A DNA stretch of 64,000 nucleotides from Vibrio tetraodonis. GTDB lineage: Bacteria; Pseudomonadota; Gammaproteobacteria; Enterobacterales; Vibrionaceae. Of the stretch, positions 51,354-61,113 are shown one piece after another. The notes below the pieces were generated by a model, which was given only the letters and a program-made list of their open reading frames with translations, made no database searches and was not told the DNA's origin. The position numbers were made by a program, and so were the translations under genes. Every line of letters begins with the position of its first letter. Position 1 is the stretch's first letter. Location: contig NZ_QLYY01000006.1 of NCBI RefSeq assembly GCF_003350295.1, forward strand, positions 1 through 64,000. The letters run 5' to 3'.

Positions 51354-52719
51354 GTAATTTCTCTTCGACTTCGGTCAGTGCCTTGTCGATTGCCTGTGCG
51401 ATCAGATCTATTTCATATTGCTGAGTGACAAGCGCAGGGCTTAAACACAGGGTGTTATTAAGTGTCTGGAACGAGCGGTTCGTTCTGCCAATAATAACGC
51501 CATGTTTTAGGCAATGAGCTGCTACTGCAACGCTTACACTCTCGTCAACAGGCTGCTTGGTTGCTTTGTCTTGCACAAGCTCAAGGCCAACAAAGAGTCC
51601 TTTGCCACGCACATCGCCAACGATGGGATGCTTTTTCTTCAATTCAAGCATCTTTTCTTTCAGGTATTCGCCTTGTATACGTGCATTTTCAACCAAGTTC
51701 TCTCTTTCTATGATCTCTAGGTTAGCAAGTGCTGCGACAGGTCCTGCGGTACAGCCTCCAAACGTAGAGATGTCGCGGAAGAAATCCATACGATTGGTTG
51801 TATCTTGATCATGGATCAGTTGATAAACGCGTTCTGTTGTCACTGTGCATGAGATAGCGGCATAACCTGATGCCACACCTTTGGCCATAGTGACGATATC
51901 TGGTTGTATTCCGTAGTGTTGGTAACCAAACCACTTACCAGTTCGGCCAAGGCCACATACTACTTCATCGATATGTAATAGAACATCATACTGGCGACAT
52001 ATTTCTTGTACACGCTGCCAGTAGCCAGCTGGTGGCTCGATAACGCCGCCTCCTGCTGTTATAGGCTCAAGACAAATGGCACCAACCGTATCAGGCCCCT
52101 CTCTAAGTATTACTTTTTCAATTTCATTAGCTGCTTTAAGACCATAATCTTCCGTCTCGCCCCATTGAGAACGATACTCACAACAATGAGGGACACTGAC
52201 AAATCCAGGAGTAAATGGACCGTATTGATCGCGTCTTTCTTCTTGACCTGTCGCGCTTAGGCAAGCGATGGTTGTGCCGTGGTAGTCACGTTCGCGATAA
52301 AGTATCTTGTGCTTTTTACCGCCATATTTTTTTGCAGCAATTTGTCTGACAAGCTTAAATGCTTTCTCGTTGGCTTCCGAACCCGAATTGGAGTAATAAA
52401 CGCGGCTCAGTCCAGGCATTTTCTCAAGAAGCTTTTCTGCAAAGCGCGTAGCAGGCAGGTTGCCGGCTGTTTGAGCAAAGTAGTTCATCGTCACTAGTTG
52501 GTCTCTAACCGCATTGGCGATTTCTTCGCGGCCATAGCCAACATTGACACACCACACGCCCCCTGAGACTGCATCTAAGTATTGTTTACCGTGAACATCC
52601 CAGACATACATGCCTTGGCCTTTTTCGATCATCATAGGCGTAGCTTGGTGCGGCTTCATATGGTGCCAGACGTGTTCATTATTGCTGTCAACCAGTGATT
52701 GAATATCCATGTCGTTCAT
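51337..52719 (-). CDS. Taurine:pyruvate (or 2-oxoglutarate) aminotransferase-like class III enzyme
   Basis: 460 residues from ATG 52719, 6 nt after AAGGAG; an adjacent ATG at 52722 is closer than usual. Class III pattern: YYSNSGSEANEKAFKLVRQI, LHIDEVVCGLGRTGKWFGYQ and IVTMAKGVASGYAAIS with the PLP lysine. The opening HVWHHMKPH and the overall length match taurine-pyruvate aminotransferases. It would turn taurine into sulfoacetaldehyde. Divergent from the exporter and dehydrogenase genes that complete the path. Other omega-amino substrates cannot be excluded. Confidence 0.8.
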   Translation of the reverse strand: MNDMDIQSLVDSNNEHVWHHMKPHQATPMMIEKGQGMYVWDVHGKQYLDAVSGGVWCVNVGYGREEIANAVRDQLVTMNYFAQTAGNLPATRFAEKLLEKMPGLSRVYYSNSGSEANEKAFKLVRQIAAKKYGGKKHKILYRERDYHGTTIACLSATGQEERRDQYGPFTPGFVSVPHCCEYRSQWGETEDYGLKAANEIEKVILREGPDTVGAICLEPITAGGGVIEPPAGYWQRVQEICRQYDVLLHIDEVVCGLGRTGKWFGYQHYGIQPDIVTMAKGVASGYAAISCTVTTERVYQLIHDQDTTNRMDFFRDISTFGGCTAGPVAALANLEIIERENLVENARIQGEYLKEKMLELKKKHPIVGDVRGKGLFVGLELVQDKATKQPVDESVSVAVAAHCLKHGVIIGRTNRSFQTLNNTLCLSPALVTQQYEIDLIAQAIDKALTEVEEKLLTPAL

Positions 52720-52993
52720 CATCAGCTCCTTAAGATTACTACTTTTTATAACGGCTTAACTCTGTTGCTCGATGAATGAACCATTAGATCCGGCTAACTC
52801 ACCGCTTGCTTAGTTAAGGTGTTGTGTATGCAGATAAAGTTTACAGACCTATGAGATGAGGTTAATAGAGCCAGATTTAGACAGATTTTAAGTCCAGTAC
52901 TGGTACCAAAAAAACTGGTTGTTGGCTCTACGAACAATGGTTTATGTCACCTACATTAATGGTTCTATTTATGACTGGGTAGTAAAACAAGCA

Positions 52994-53749
52994 ATGGACG
53001 TTATTTCTCTGTCAACCACAACCTTAGCCTTATCTACCTTGGTGGTGGTTTTGGCTTCCGTGCTATCGAGCTTGACAGGGAGTGCAGGCGGTATTTTGAT
53101 GTTCACTGGCATGAGTATATTCATTCCAGTGAGGCCACTAATTGCGATTCATGCATCCATTCAGATTGTGGGAAATGGAATTCGAGCTTGGCTACTGCGC
53201 CGTGAAGTCTCGGTCAAAATGTGTATACCATTTTGTTTTGGTGCTTTGATAGGTGCAGCATTAACGACTCGGTTGCTTGTGGAGCTAGTCAGTGATTTAT
53301 TTGCTTTATATCTTTTACTCTTACTTATTGCCTATACATTGTTTAGACCTAAAAAATTGCCGATGTTGAAGATTAAGGATAAGAGTTTTTTTTGGGTAGG
53401 ATTGGCAGCAGGTAGTTTAGGAATTATTGCAGGTGCGGTTGATCCCTTGCTCACGGCATTTTTCATGCGTGATGACTTATCAAAAGAGAGTATTGTTGCC
53501 AACAAGTCTATCATGCAGCTTTTTGTCCACTTGACTAAAATACCTGCGTTTCTATATCTGGGCTTTTCATTTTCCGATAATGCAGGTCTGATTATAATTT
53601 TTGCTGTGGCAGCTTTTTTAGCAACAAAGTTGGGAGTATTCTTGCTGACTAAAGTAAATACAGCCTTATTTTTACGTTTGATGTGGTGGGCACTGTTTAT
53701 TTCTGGCGGGCAGTTAACCTATCAAATTATCACCTTACACCTTCAATAG
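52994..53749 (+). CDS. TauE/SafE-family sulfite/organosulfonate exporter
   Basis: 251 residues from ATG 52994; the frame is open back to 52919, but the earlier starts add a non-conserved tail. About eight helices, with SLTGSAGGILMFTGM and GIIAGAVDPLLTAFFMRDDLSKESIVANKS, the two halves of the TSUP (TauE/SafE) family. Situated 17 bp before a sulfoacetaldehyde-dehydrogenase-like gene, it probably exports sulfoacetate, as SafE does. Confidence 0.85.
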   Translation: MDVISLSTTTLALSTLVVVLASVLSSLTGSAGGILMFTGMSIFIPVRPLIAIHASIQIVGNGIRAWLLRREVSVKMCIPFCFGALIGAALTTRLLVELVSDLFALYLLLLLIAYTLFRPKKLPMLKIKDKSFFWVGLAAGSLGIIAGAVDPLLTAFFMRDDLSKESIVANKSIMQLFVHLTKIPAFLYLGFSFSDNAGLIIIFAVAAFLATKLGVFLLTKVNTALFLRLMWWALFISGGQLTYQIITLHLQ

Positions 53750-53766
53750 AATAATAGGAAAGACTT

Positions 53767-55137
53767 ATGACGTTGGCTTATCAGGTAAAAAATCCCTATA
53801 CACAAGAGAGTATTGGTGAATTTCACTTTAGTTCAAAAGAAGAAATTGGAAACTGTCTTGAAACTCTTAAGAAAGGGCGTGAAGTACAGTCTAATCTGAG
53901 GGCTTTTCAGCGTTCTGATATCTTGCGCAAATTAGCGGGTTTATTAGAAACACATGCTGAATCTTTAGCAGTGATGATAACTCAAGAAACCGGCAAAACG
54001 ATCGCAGATAGCCGAGTCGAGTTAACACGTGCGATTAATACCACCATTGCTTGCAGTGAAGAAGCACGTCAAATCCAGGGGGAAGTATTGGATTCAGACG
54101 CTTATGCACCTGCGAGAGGAAGAACGGGTGTGGTTCGTTACACCCCCATTGGAACCGTTTTATGTATTACACCTTTTAATTTTCCTATCAATATAGCGAT
54201 GCACAAAATCGGCCCTGCTTTTGCTGCAGGAAATCGCATTATACTTAAGCCAGCACCGATTAATCGTGGTTCAGCAGCAAAGTTGGTCGAACTTTGCTAC
54301 GAAGCAGGTATTGCAGAAGAAGTGCTGCAACTTGTTGTGCCTGATATTGATCAAATGGCTGGCTTAGTGAGTCATCCTGATGTCAACGCGGTTAACTTTA
54401 CTGGGGGACATCCGGCAGCTGAAGCTATCGCTGCACATGCTGGCTACAAGAAAATGCTGTTTGAATTAGGAGGTAGTGACCCACTTATTGTAATGCCTGA
54501 TGCTAATCTTGACGCAGCTGTTAATGCCGCTATTCAACAGCGTTTCGCAACCGCAGGCCAGCGTTGCACAGCTGCGAAACGTCTGTTTGTCCATCAAGAT
54601 GTCTATAAAGAGTTCCGCGATATACTGGTTAAGGCCAGCAGTGAACTTGTTGTCGGTGATCCTGCTAAAGAAGACACGTTTGTTGGGCCGCTGGTCAATG
54701 AGCAATCTGCTATCCAAATCAAGGATGTGATTGATCAAAGTGTGAAAATGGGCGCTACTATTGCTCTTGGAGGACAAAGAGAAGGCAATATTGTATTTCC
54801 GACTATATTAGAGAATGTGCCAGATGATAGTCCGGTGATGACAGAGGAGGTCTTTGGCCCTGTTATTCCATTGCGTGAGTTTGAGTCTATCGATGAAATT
54901 ATTCCTGTCATAAACAGCAGCGATTACGGCCTTCAAGCTGGTGTCTTTACTCATGACTTGAGAACAATACATAGACTATTCGATGAGCTGGATGTTGGTA
55001 CCCTCGCGACCAATGATGGCCCTGGATTTAGGGCTGAGCATTTTCCTTTTGGTGGCGTTAAGCACAGCGGTATCGGCCGAGAAGGAATAAAGTATGCAAT
55101 AAGAGAAATGTCGGTCACTAAGACGCTAGTGCTATAA
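53767..55137 (+). CDS. Aldehyde dehydrogenase, probably sulfoacetaldehyde dehydrogenase (SafD-like)
   Basis: 456 residues. NAD(P)-dependent family with LCITPFNFPINIAMHKIGPA, FELGGSDPLIV, the catalytic cysteine in TAGQRCTAAKRL and EVFGPVIPL. Family assignment is clear; substrate comes from context: aminotransferase, SafE-type exporter and MocR regulator form the set known to oxidise taurine-derived sulfoacetaldehyde to sulfoacetate, saving the nitrogen and discarding the sulfonate. The Rossmann NAD site is FTGGHPAAEAIA. Confidence 0.87.
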   Translation: MTLAYQVKNPYTQESIGEFHFSSKEEIGNCLETLKKGREVQSNLRAFQRSDILRKLAGLLETHAESLAVMITQETGKTIADSRVELTRAINTTIACSEEARQIQGEVLDSDAYAPARGRTGVVRYTPIGTVLCITPFNFPINIAMHKIGPAFAAGNRIILKPAPINRGSAAKLVELCYEAGIAEEVLQLVVPDIDQMAGLVSHPDVNAVNFTGGHPAAEAIAAHAGYKKMLFELGGSDPLIVMPDANLDAAVNAAIQQRFATAGQRCTAAKRLFVHQDVYKEFRDILVKASSELVVGDPAKEDTFVGPLVNEQSAIQIKDVIDQSVKMGATIALGGQREGNIVFPTILENVPDDSPVMTEEVFGPVIPLREFESIDEIIPVINSSDYGLQAGVFTHDLRTIHRLFDELDVGTLATNDGPGFRAEHFPFGGVKHSGIGREGIKYAIREMSVTKTLVL

Positions 55138-55737
55138 ACTTTTCCCCTATGGTGTGACAGTGCAGTTTGAAACTGTCGCACCATGTTTTTCTGTTCACAC
55201 CAATTGAGATCTTGTTGTCTTTTTAAGAGCCTTTCATCCTTTGTACTATATTGTCTACTTTAAATTATAACCCTATATCTAAAAATACAACCGTTATTAC
55301 CGATCAATTATACTCATCATATCTCTGTCAAGGTTTCATTTATTCTTAATAAAACTTAAATGATATGTACATGGAAAGTGATGTAATGATTCTGGAAAAT
55401 AGTTCAATTTATGATATAAGAGAAGGTTTTATTAGGTAAAATGTTTAGAGATAAAACACTCTTATAAAACTCCAGTCATAACTGTGACTATGACATGATT
55501 GGAAAATGAGGTTGATTCCAGATTCTTTATCAATTAAATATAAAAATATAATTTTAATGTCGATTTTTACATTTGGCATTAACTTGTTTAAATTGTATTT
55601 TTAATTATATTTCTTTATGTGGAATTTCTCTTTTTAATAAAAAAAATCATTTTTGTTTTGTATCACAAAAATAAATATGACCACTATAGAGTATGTGTTT
55701 TGTGAGGTAACTTGTCGGCGGTTTATAAGAGGAAATA
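55138..55737. other. 600-bp A/T-rich intergenic region
   Basis: No convincing gene or RNA. Strongly A/T-rich from about 55250 on, like the spaces around the other secreted-protein genes. GAGGTAACTTG and AAGAGGAAATA at its end suit the ribosome site of 55738. Confidence 0.4.
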
Positions 55738-56415
55738 ATGATGAAAACAAAAATAGCAACCGCTTGCTTCGTTACTTGTTTAGCTGCCCAAGTACAAGCG
55801 GAAACCCCTCAGACTGAAACCCCTCAAGTGTTTACAGATACAACACCAGAGGGAGTATTCAATAAGTTCGAAGCTGCGCACCAAACTGGTGAAAGTATGG
55901 TTGAAAATGGCTTTACTCTGCACCGCTGCGGCGTTCAATCGATACGCCAAGGCGGGCCTATGCAGCAGCAGATAGATATTCCGCATAGCCAATTTCAATG
56001 TTTATACTCCAAACCGGGTGAGCTTCCAAGTGATGAATCTGAGCTTGCGTATTGGCACCTGAACGTACTTTACAGTCATGATACGGGCTTATATAAGTCA
56101 GGAAATGTGTATACTGATGAATACCAGGTAAATGTTTACACGCTTAAACCTGCTTACTTACTTGATGTAGCGCCTCATTATTATAAGCAAAGAGCTCGTT
56201 TGCAATCACAAGGTATGACTGTTGGTAAATGTAATCTTCAGCAAATTTACTATTTTATGAAACCACAAGAAGCCACTTACCTTTCTCATGTAGCGACATG
56301 CCCAGTTTATGGCTCTGAAGGTGATATTTCTGGTAATATACAGATTGATATAAACCATACCCCAGCGAATATGGGTTATAGCGAAAGACAAGTTACGTAC
56401 AACGCGACCCAATAA
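55738..56415 (+). CDS. Secreted protein of unknown function
   Basis: 225 residues with a signal peptide (KIATACFVTCLAAQVQAETP). Six cysteines after cleavage (for example LHRCGVQ, FQCLYS, GKCNLQ, ATCPVY) suggest disulfides in an exported protein. A short TETPQ repeat follows the cleavage site (ETPQTETPQ). No family recognised. AGAGGAAATA precedes the start. Confidence 0.65.
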   Translation: MMKTKIATACFVTCLAAQVQAETPQTETPQVFTDTTPEGVFNKFEAAHQTGESMVENGFTLHRCGVQSIRQGGPMQQQIDIPHSQFQCLYSKPGELPSDESELAYWHLNVLYSHDTGLYKSGNVYTDEYQVNVYTLKPAYLLDVAPHYYKQRARLQSQGMTVGKCNLQQIYYFMKPQEATYLSHVATCPVYGSEGDISGNIQIDINHTPANMGYSERQVTYNATQ

Positions 56416-56440
56416 AATATTTGACGATATATAAGTAAGA

Positions 56441-56471
56441 ATGGGGGCTTGTGCCCCCATTATTGGTTTTT
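56441..56471. terminator. Bidirectional terminator between two secreted-protein genes
   Basis: ATGGGGGC (56441-56448), loop TTGT, GCCCCCAT (56453-56460), then TATTGGTTTTT. The genes on either side converge. Confidence 0.9.
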
Positions 56472-56480
56472 ATGTGTGGA

Positions 56481-57149
56481 CTAGATTCTTTCTCCAGTCG
56501 GACCGACATCACCACATTTTCTGAACATTAGACCATAGCTATGAGTCAGTTTGCCATCAATGGTATCGAGAGTGATTAGTCCACTATTTTGACGATTGCG
56601 ACGATTGTCCACCTTGATTTCTGATTTTATCACGACGGGCTCTGTTGCGTTACATGAAGACCAAACTAAACTTGGCAGTCCAAGGCGGTCACTGATTTGG
56701 TAGTTTTCAGAAATTGGTCCCGAGAACGCTGAACGTAGACGAGCTTCTTGACGCTCACCCGCGAAGAAATAAGTCGAGATTTGTTGTGCCATTACGTGTT
56801 CATCTAGGTCGGCATATCCGCGATAGTTAACGTCTGCAAACGTAAATGCGTATCCATTTGGAATTCCGAGTACTGCAGTGATCTGACAGTTTTTACGATT
56901 CTCACGTCTTGAAATATCAGGTCCAGCTTCAGCTATATATTCATCAAAACCAAGTACAAATGACTTGCCATCAGGTGCGATGGTTGAAGATACAGTACCA
57001 AAAGGACAGCCACTGCCTGAGCTTTGAAGGCTTTTGATGGTTACCTGAGAAGGATCAAGTTGGGCAAGTTCAATTTCAGCAAACGCATTAGTAGTTAATA
57101 GCGTGCTTGATGCTGCAAGTAGCGCAGAAATAGACAACTTCATTTTCAA
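56481..57149 (-). CDS. Secreted protein of unknown function
   Basis: 222 residues with signal peptide (SISALLAASSTLLTTNAFAE). The mature part has GCPFGTVSSTIAPDGKSFVL and FDEYIAEAGP, the pattern of DUF4360-type secreted proteins (a Cys-Pro-x-Gly-Ser/Thr start and a later CQ motif NCQITAVLGIP). Role unknown. AGGAGT lies before the start on its strand. Confidence 0.65.
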   Translation of the reverse strand: MKMKLSISALLAASSTLLTTNAFAEIELAQLDPSQVTIKSLQSSGSGCPFGTVSSTIAPDGKSFVLGFDEYIAEAGPDISRRENRKNCQITAVLGIPNGYAFTFADVNYRGYADLDEHVMAQQISTYFFAGERQEARLRSAFSGPISENYQISDRLGLPSLVWSSCNATEPVVIKSEIKVDNRRNRQNSGLITLDTIDGKLTHSYGLMFRKCGDVGPTGERI

Positions 57150-57374
57150 TTTAAACTCCTTTTTACTGATAGTGTTATTGCTAAAAATTATTGTAATTCA
57201 ATAACTTATAATGGAGCGTTTAGACTAAATGAAAGTTGAAGAAAAGTCTTACCTTTGCCTCTTGTCGCTTTTCTTTTTTTATAAAATGAGGCTGCAAGCT
57301 CAGTTTACAGCCAAGTAACTTATGTAACTAACTGATTACATGAAAGAAAGATATTACTTCAATGAAGTTATAGT

Positions 57375-58658
57375 TTAGTCCGCTATTGTAAATTGAGCAC
57401 TAACGGCAAAATGGTCGGATAAATCCCAAACTCCCCACATATCTTCTTGAAAATTGCGTGGTACAATAATCTGACTTGAGCTGTTCGAGATACTTCCATT
57501 GTTTCGATATAAGATATAGTCGAGACGCTCTCGGTCTGATTCCTCAGAATAACTTAGATGCTCATTGAGATACGGATCAAAACTGTATTCAAGTGAGCCC
57601 TCTAATGTAGGCTCTTCCATATCGATTACTCTTTGCATTTGCTCAAAATCTAAAGGGAATTTGTTTTTAGCAATATTGAAATCACCTCCAATGATCACGG
57701 GTTCATTATTAGGTAAATCTAGCTGGTCAATAAAAGTAAATATTTCACCGACCTGCAGTGTTCTAATGTTTCGATAAGCCTGAGAGTTCCACGCGCCGAG
57801 ATGGATGTTAAAAAGGTGGAGAGGTGAATCTCCTTTCATAATTTTTGTATAAAGTATCCCCTTATCTGCTGAACAGTCTGTACCCTTACAGTTTTGAAAT
57901 ACATGTTGAGCTTGTTGAACAATGGGATATTTACTGAATGTTAGCACACCACCATCATACGTATTACTGCCGCCACCATTTAATTTATTGCTCATGTGAG
58001 GGAAGTACTGTTGCATAGTCCAGATGATGTCTTGTTCATTCTCGCGCCTAAATACTTCTTGCATAAAGACCACATCATGGTTGTGTATTGCATTGGCGAT
58101 CAATTTGTCTCTTATGCTCATGTATCGACCGACATAGCTAAGCATCCAAGTATTGTATGTGACTATACTGAGAGTGTTTGGGTTTCTAGGTTGTGGTGGT
58201 TTTATTTCATCGATGACGAGAGTAATTTTATCGTACCCACCCGTGTAACTCGCTTTAAAATAATATTGATAGTTTCCCTTAAATTGCGCATAAATACTTC
58301 GGTCGGTATGATATTCATCCAATTCACTGGACTCCGGATCAGCGAAAGTATAAGAAATGTTTGATCCCCAAATAGTTCCTTCCAACTTTATTGCTAAAGA
58401 TAGATGTGATTTACCTAAGAGTATATAAAAATCAAACACTTCTCCTGCCTTTACACCAGAATAGCGGCTAAGCTCTGCCGCATAGGTCTGTTTATAAGGC
58501 TGGAGCGGTTCTATGTGCTTTCTATTTATTAAACTAGTGAGACCGATGACATTGAAATCAATTTCACTGTTTGTGTTATTTAATATATATATACTAGTAT
58601 CTGCATTTGCAGTGAATGTGAGTAATAGTAATATTATGGTATTAGATAGTCTTTTCAT
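57375..58658 (-). CDS. Secreted sphingomyelinase C-like phosphodiesterase
   Basis: 427 residues: signal peptide (LLLLTFTANA), an N-terminal beta domain (20-155) and an endonuclease/exonuclease/phosphatase domain. Catalytic positions are present: Asn169 in TYNTW, Glu201 in FMQEVF, His286 in NIHLGAW, Asp326 and Asn328 in GGDFN, Asp415-His416 in LSDHF. Close to bacterial neutral sphingomyelinases, which lyse host membranes; secretion fits with that. DNase-type relatives lack the N-terminal domain and WMLSYVG loop. Confidence 0.8.
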   Translation of the reverse strand: MKRLSNTIILLLLTFTANADTSIYILNNTNSEIDFNVIGLTSLINRKHIEPLQPYKQTYAAELSRYSGVKAGEVFDFYILLGKSHLSLAIKLEGTIWGSNISYTFADPESSELDEYHTDRSIYAQFKGNYQYYFKASYTGGYDKITLVIDEIKPPQPRNPNTLSIVTYNTWMLSYVGRYMSIRDKLIANAIHNHDVVFMQEVFRRENEQDIIWTMQQYFPHMSNKLNGGGSNTYDGGVLTFSKYPIVQQAQHVFQNCKGTDCSADKGILYTKIMKGDSPLHLFNIHLGAWNSQAYRNIRTLQVGEIFTFIDQLDLPNNEPVIIGGDFNIAKNKFPLDFEQMQRVIDMEEPTLEGSLEYSFDPYLNEHLSYSEESDRERLDYILYRNNGSISNSSSQIIVPRNFQEDMWGVWDLSDHFAVSAQFTIAD

Positions 58659-59244
58659 TGCTGCTCAACTTTTTATTATTTTAGTTAAAGCATTTTACTA
58701 AGTGCACCTATGTTTATTTGCTTTGTTAACCTATTTTTGCTAACTGTGACAAATTTGTAAAATTTTAAGGAGTTTTTAGTGAGAGACTCAAATATTAATG
58801 TTGACTTATCTCAATATTCGTAACTCGAAATTTGAGTTGATTAAGTATGCAAAGATAAATGCTTATTTATCCATATAGTTTAAATAATACATATAGATAT
58901 ACGATAACGTTATCGTAATCAAAAGTCATACTCAAATGTTGATACTTATCTCTAAAAAAAGTCTCCCATATTAACTCAATTAAAATCTAATTGTTTACTT
59001 CAATATAAATTAATATGCTCAATCGAGATAATTTCTTATTATAAATCAATGATTTGTAAGGAAATATTTAATACATAATCATTGGATTAATGAGAGTATT
59101 TTTTGCTAGTTTTACTCACGTTTTAAGTAATTCATGCTAGTTTGTTATTGATTTGCTGAATGTATATCTTCAATCTACCCGCTGGCAAAGTTGGAATGTC
59201 TATACAACTTTTTTGTGCTAAATCTGATGGAGTAGAGTTTTAAA
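58659..59244. other. A/T-rich divergent promoter region of the sphingomyelinase-like and transglutaminase genes
   Basis: About 590 bp, no gene. Its main feature is the perfect palindrome at 58900-58917, listed separately. Confidence 0.5.
58900..58917. promoter_or_regulatory. Perfect 18-bp palindrome, operator candidate
   Basis: TACGATAACGTTATCGTA reads the same on both strands. It stands out by G+C from its surroundings and lies 242 bp from the sphingomyelinase start and 328 bp from the transglutaminase start. The arm spacing suits a LacI-type repressor dimer; the protein is unknown. Confidence 0.5.
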
Positions 59245-61059
59245 ATGAAAAAAATAATTACATTGTTGTCTGTTGCTGTGCCGTTTGCTGCGCTTGCTGA
59301 CGACGCGCAAATCGAACAGTTCATGAAAGCATTTCATGAAAACCCTCAAGAAGTTATGGATAGATTACCGATTAAAGAAGGTGATGATTATCAGACAATG
59401 AGTGCTGAAGACATTGAACGAGTTCGGACTGAAATGCGTGATACTGTTATGGATAGGGCAGAACCTATGCTTGCCCCACGCTTTGCACCGAATTTGGGTA
59501 ATGATAACCCAGCTCGATTAGTCGACGTCGGCAATGCCCTTATCCGTAACTTAACAGAATTGGATAACGCAGCACCAGACTCGAAACGCCTATCGGTTCA
59601 ACCTTGGTCTGATACCTACTGGCCGCTCTATTCTGGCGCAGCAGCGTGGCGGTTTGCCGACAGAGAGCTCAACGCATCAAATTGGCAAGAGTATTATGAC
59701 TTTTCGCATACTATAAAACCTCTTGATAGCTACTCAATTGAAAATCGTCATCTATTGTCACCAGCTGAAAAATACGATCTATTAGTCGGAGACAATAACT
59801 TTACCCTCACAAAGCGTTCTTGGGATTCGGGCAAAGGCTACTATGAGTCTCAAGGCAGAGTAGAACGTTGGATGGGACTTTGCCATGGCTGGGCAGCAGC
59901 AGCTTATATGCTTCCTCGACCTGAAAAATCAATCAATGTACCCGATACCAACGGTGAGATGATCAAATTCTATCCCTCTGATATCAAAGCGTTAGGTACT
60001 TTACTTTGGTCTGAAGCGCCGTTTAATACGCGATTCATTGGCGGCCGTTGTAACATTAAAGATCCAGCGAAAGATGAGAATGGTCGAGTTATCGAACCAG
60101 ATTGTGTCGATAACAACCCAGCGAGCTGGCATTTATCAGTACTTAACCAGATTGGTATTACAGGCCGCAGCATGATCATGGATGCGACTTATGACTACCA
60201 AGTATGGAACCAACCAATTTTGGGCTATAGAGTGAAGTACTTTAACCCAGAAACCAATCGTGCATCGAATGATCCGGCAGAAGTGACGATTGCCATGGAT
60301 GACTATAAACAAGATAAGTTTACCAAGTATCGTTCATCGCGCGCGGTTTCAGTAGTGGGAGTAGAAATGGTCGTTGATTACATGGTGGAAACTAACCCGA
60401 CACATAGAAATTATGATAAGCCTCAGTTAGATGGTGTATCACGTGTAAGATACTACTATGACTTAGAGTTGGATGCATCGGGGAATGTTATTGGTGGTGA
60501 ATGGTACCAAAATCGTCACCCTGACTTCTTGTGGACTCCAACGCCTCAAGCCGTTGCCAAATCATACTATGACGGCAGAGGAAGCTGGGATGTAACTCAA
60601 TCTGTACCCACTAGCTGGCAATCTCAAGCACCAAGAGCGTCTCGTCATACTCAACCTATGACATCGATTGTGACGACTCTGTTTGAAGCCTCTTCAAACG
60701 ATGAGAAACCTGCACAGGAATGGAAGCAGCTGTTAACACATCGCAATCAGTGTCTAGATGTTGAGTATAGTTCTGGTTCAGCAGGTGCTAAGGTATTTGG
60801 TTGGAGTTGTCATACAGGCGACAACCAACATTGGCAGCTAACCTCGGCTGGCAAGTTAATTAGCAAAGCAGCACCGGACATGTGTCTTGATCAAAACAGT
60901 CGTAACATTACCATGGAAGAGTGTAGTGATCGTCCTAACCAAAAATGGCGTTTCGAAAATGGCCAGCTCAAAAATGCTTTGGATAATGCACTAAGATGGA
61001 ACGAAAACACTTGGCTAGTAGAAGCTGATGTGAATGGCAGTCAATGGGCTTGGAAGTAA
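59245..61059 (+). CDS. Secreted transglutaminase (Phytophthora GP42 elicitor type) with ricin-B lectin tail
   Basis: 604 residues. Signal peptide (LSVAVPFAALADD). The transglutaminase-elicitor domain spans about 80-460, with Cys213 in GLCHGWAAAA, His296 in PASWHLSV and Asp313 in SMIMDATYD as the probable triad. VWNQPILGYRVKY (320-332) closely resembles Pep-13 of the oomycete enzyme. The tail (about 495-604: HRNQCLDVEYSS, QHWQLTSAGKL, NQKWRFENGQL) is a single beta-trefoil lectin. It would cross-link proteins outside the cell, anchored to glycans. Confidence 0.85.
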   Translation: MKKIITLLSVAVPFAALADDAQIEQFMKAFHENPQEVMDRLPIKEGDDYQTMSAEDIERVRTEMRDTVMDRAEPMLAPRFAPNLGNDNPARLVDVGNALIRNLTELDNAAPDSKRLSVQPWSDTYWPLYSGAAAWRFADRELNASNWQEYYDFSHTIKPLDSYSIENRHLLSPAEKYDLLVGDNNFTLTKRSWDSGKGYYESQGRVERWMGLCHGWAAAAYMLPRPEKSINVPDTNGEMIKFYPSDIKALGTLLWSEAPFNTRFIGGRCNIKDPAKDENGRVIEPDCVDNNPASWHLSVLNQIGITGRSMIMDATYDYQVWNQPILGYRVKYFNPETNRASNDPAEVTIAMDDYKQDKFTKYRSSRAVSVVGVEMVVDYMVETNPTHRNYDKPQLDGVSRVRYYYDLELDASGNVIGGEWYQNRHPDFLWTPTPQAVAKSYYDGRGSWDVTQSVPTSWQSQAPRASRHTQPMTSIVTTLFEASSNDEKPAQEWKQLLTHRNQCLDVEYSSGSAGAKVFGWSCHTGDNQHWQLTSAGKLISKAAPDMCLDQNSRNITMEECSDRPNQKWRFENGQLKNALDNALRWNENTWLVEADVNGSQWAWK

Positions 61060-61080
61060 AGTCTATTAGCTGAATGAACA

Positions 61081-61109
61081 ATGGAGCTCGATAACGAGCT
61101 CCATTTTTT
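61081..61109 (+). terminator. Terminator after the transglutaminase gene
   Basis: ATGGAGCTCG (61081-61090), loop ATAA, CGAGCTCCAT (61095-61104), then TTTTT. Lies between convergent genes, 5 bp before the protease stop codon. Confidence 0.9.
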
Positions 61110-61113
61110 ATGT

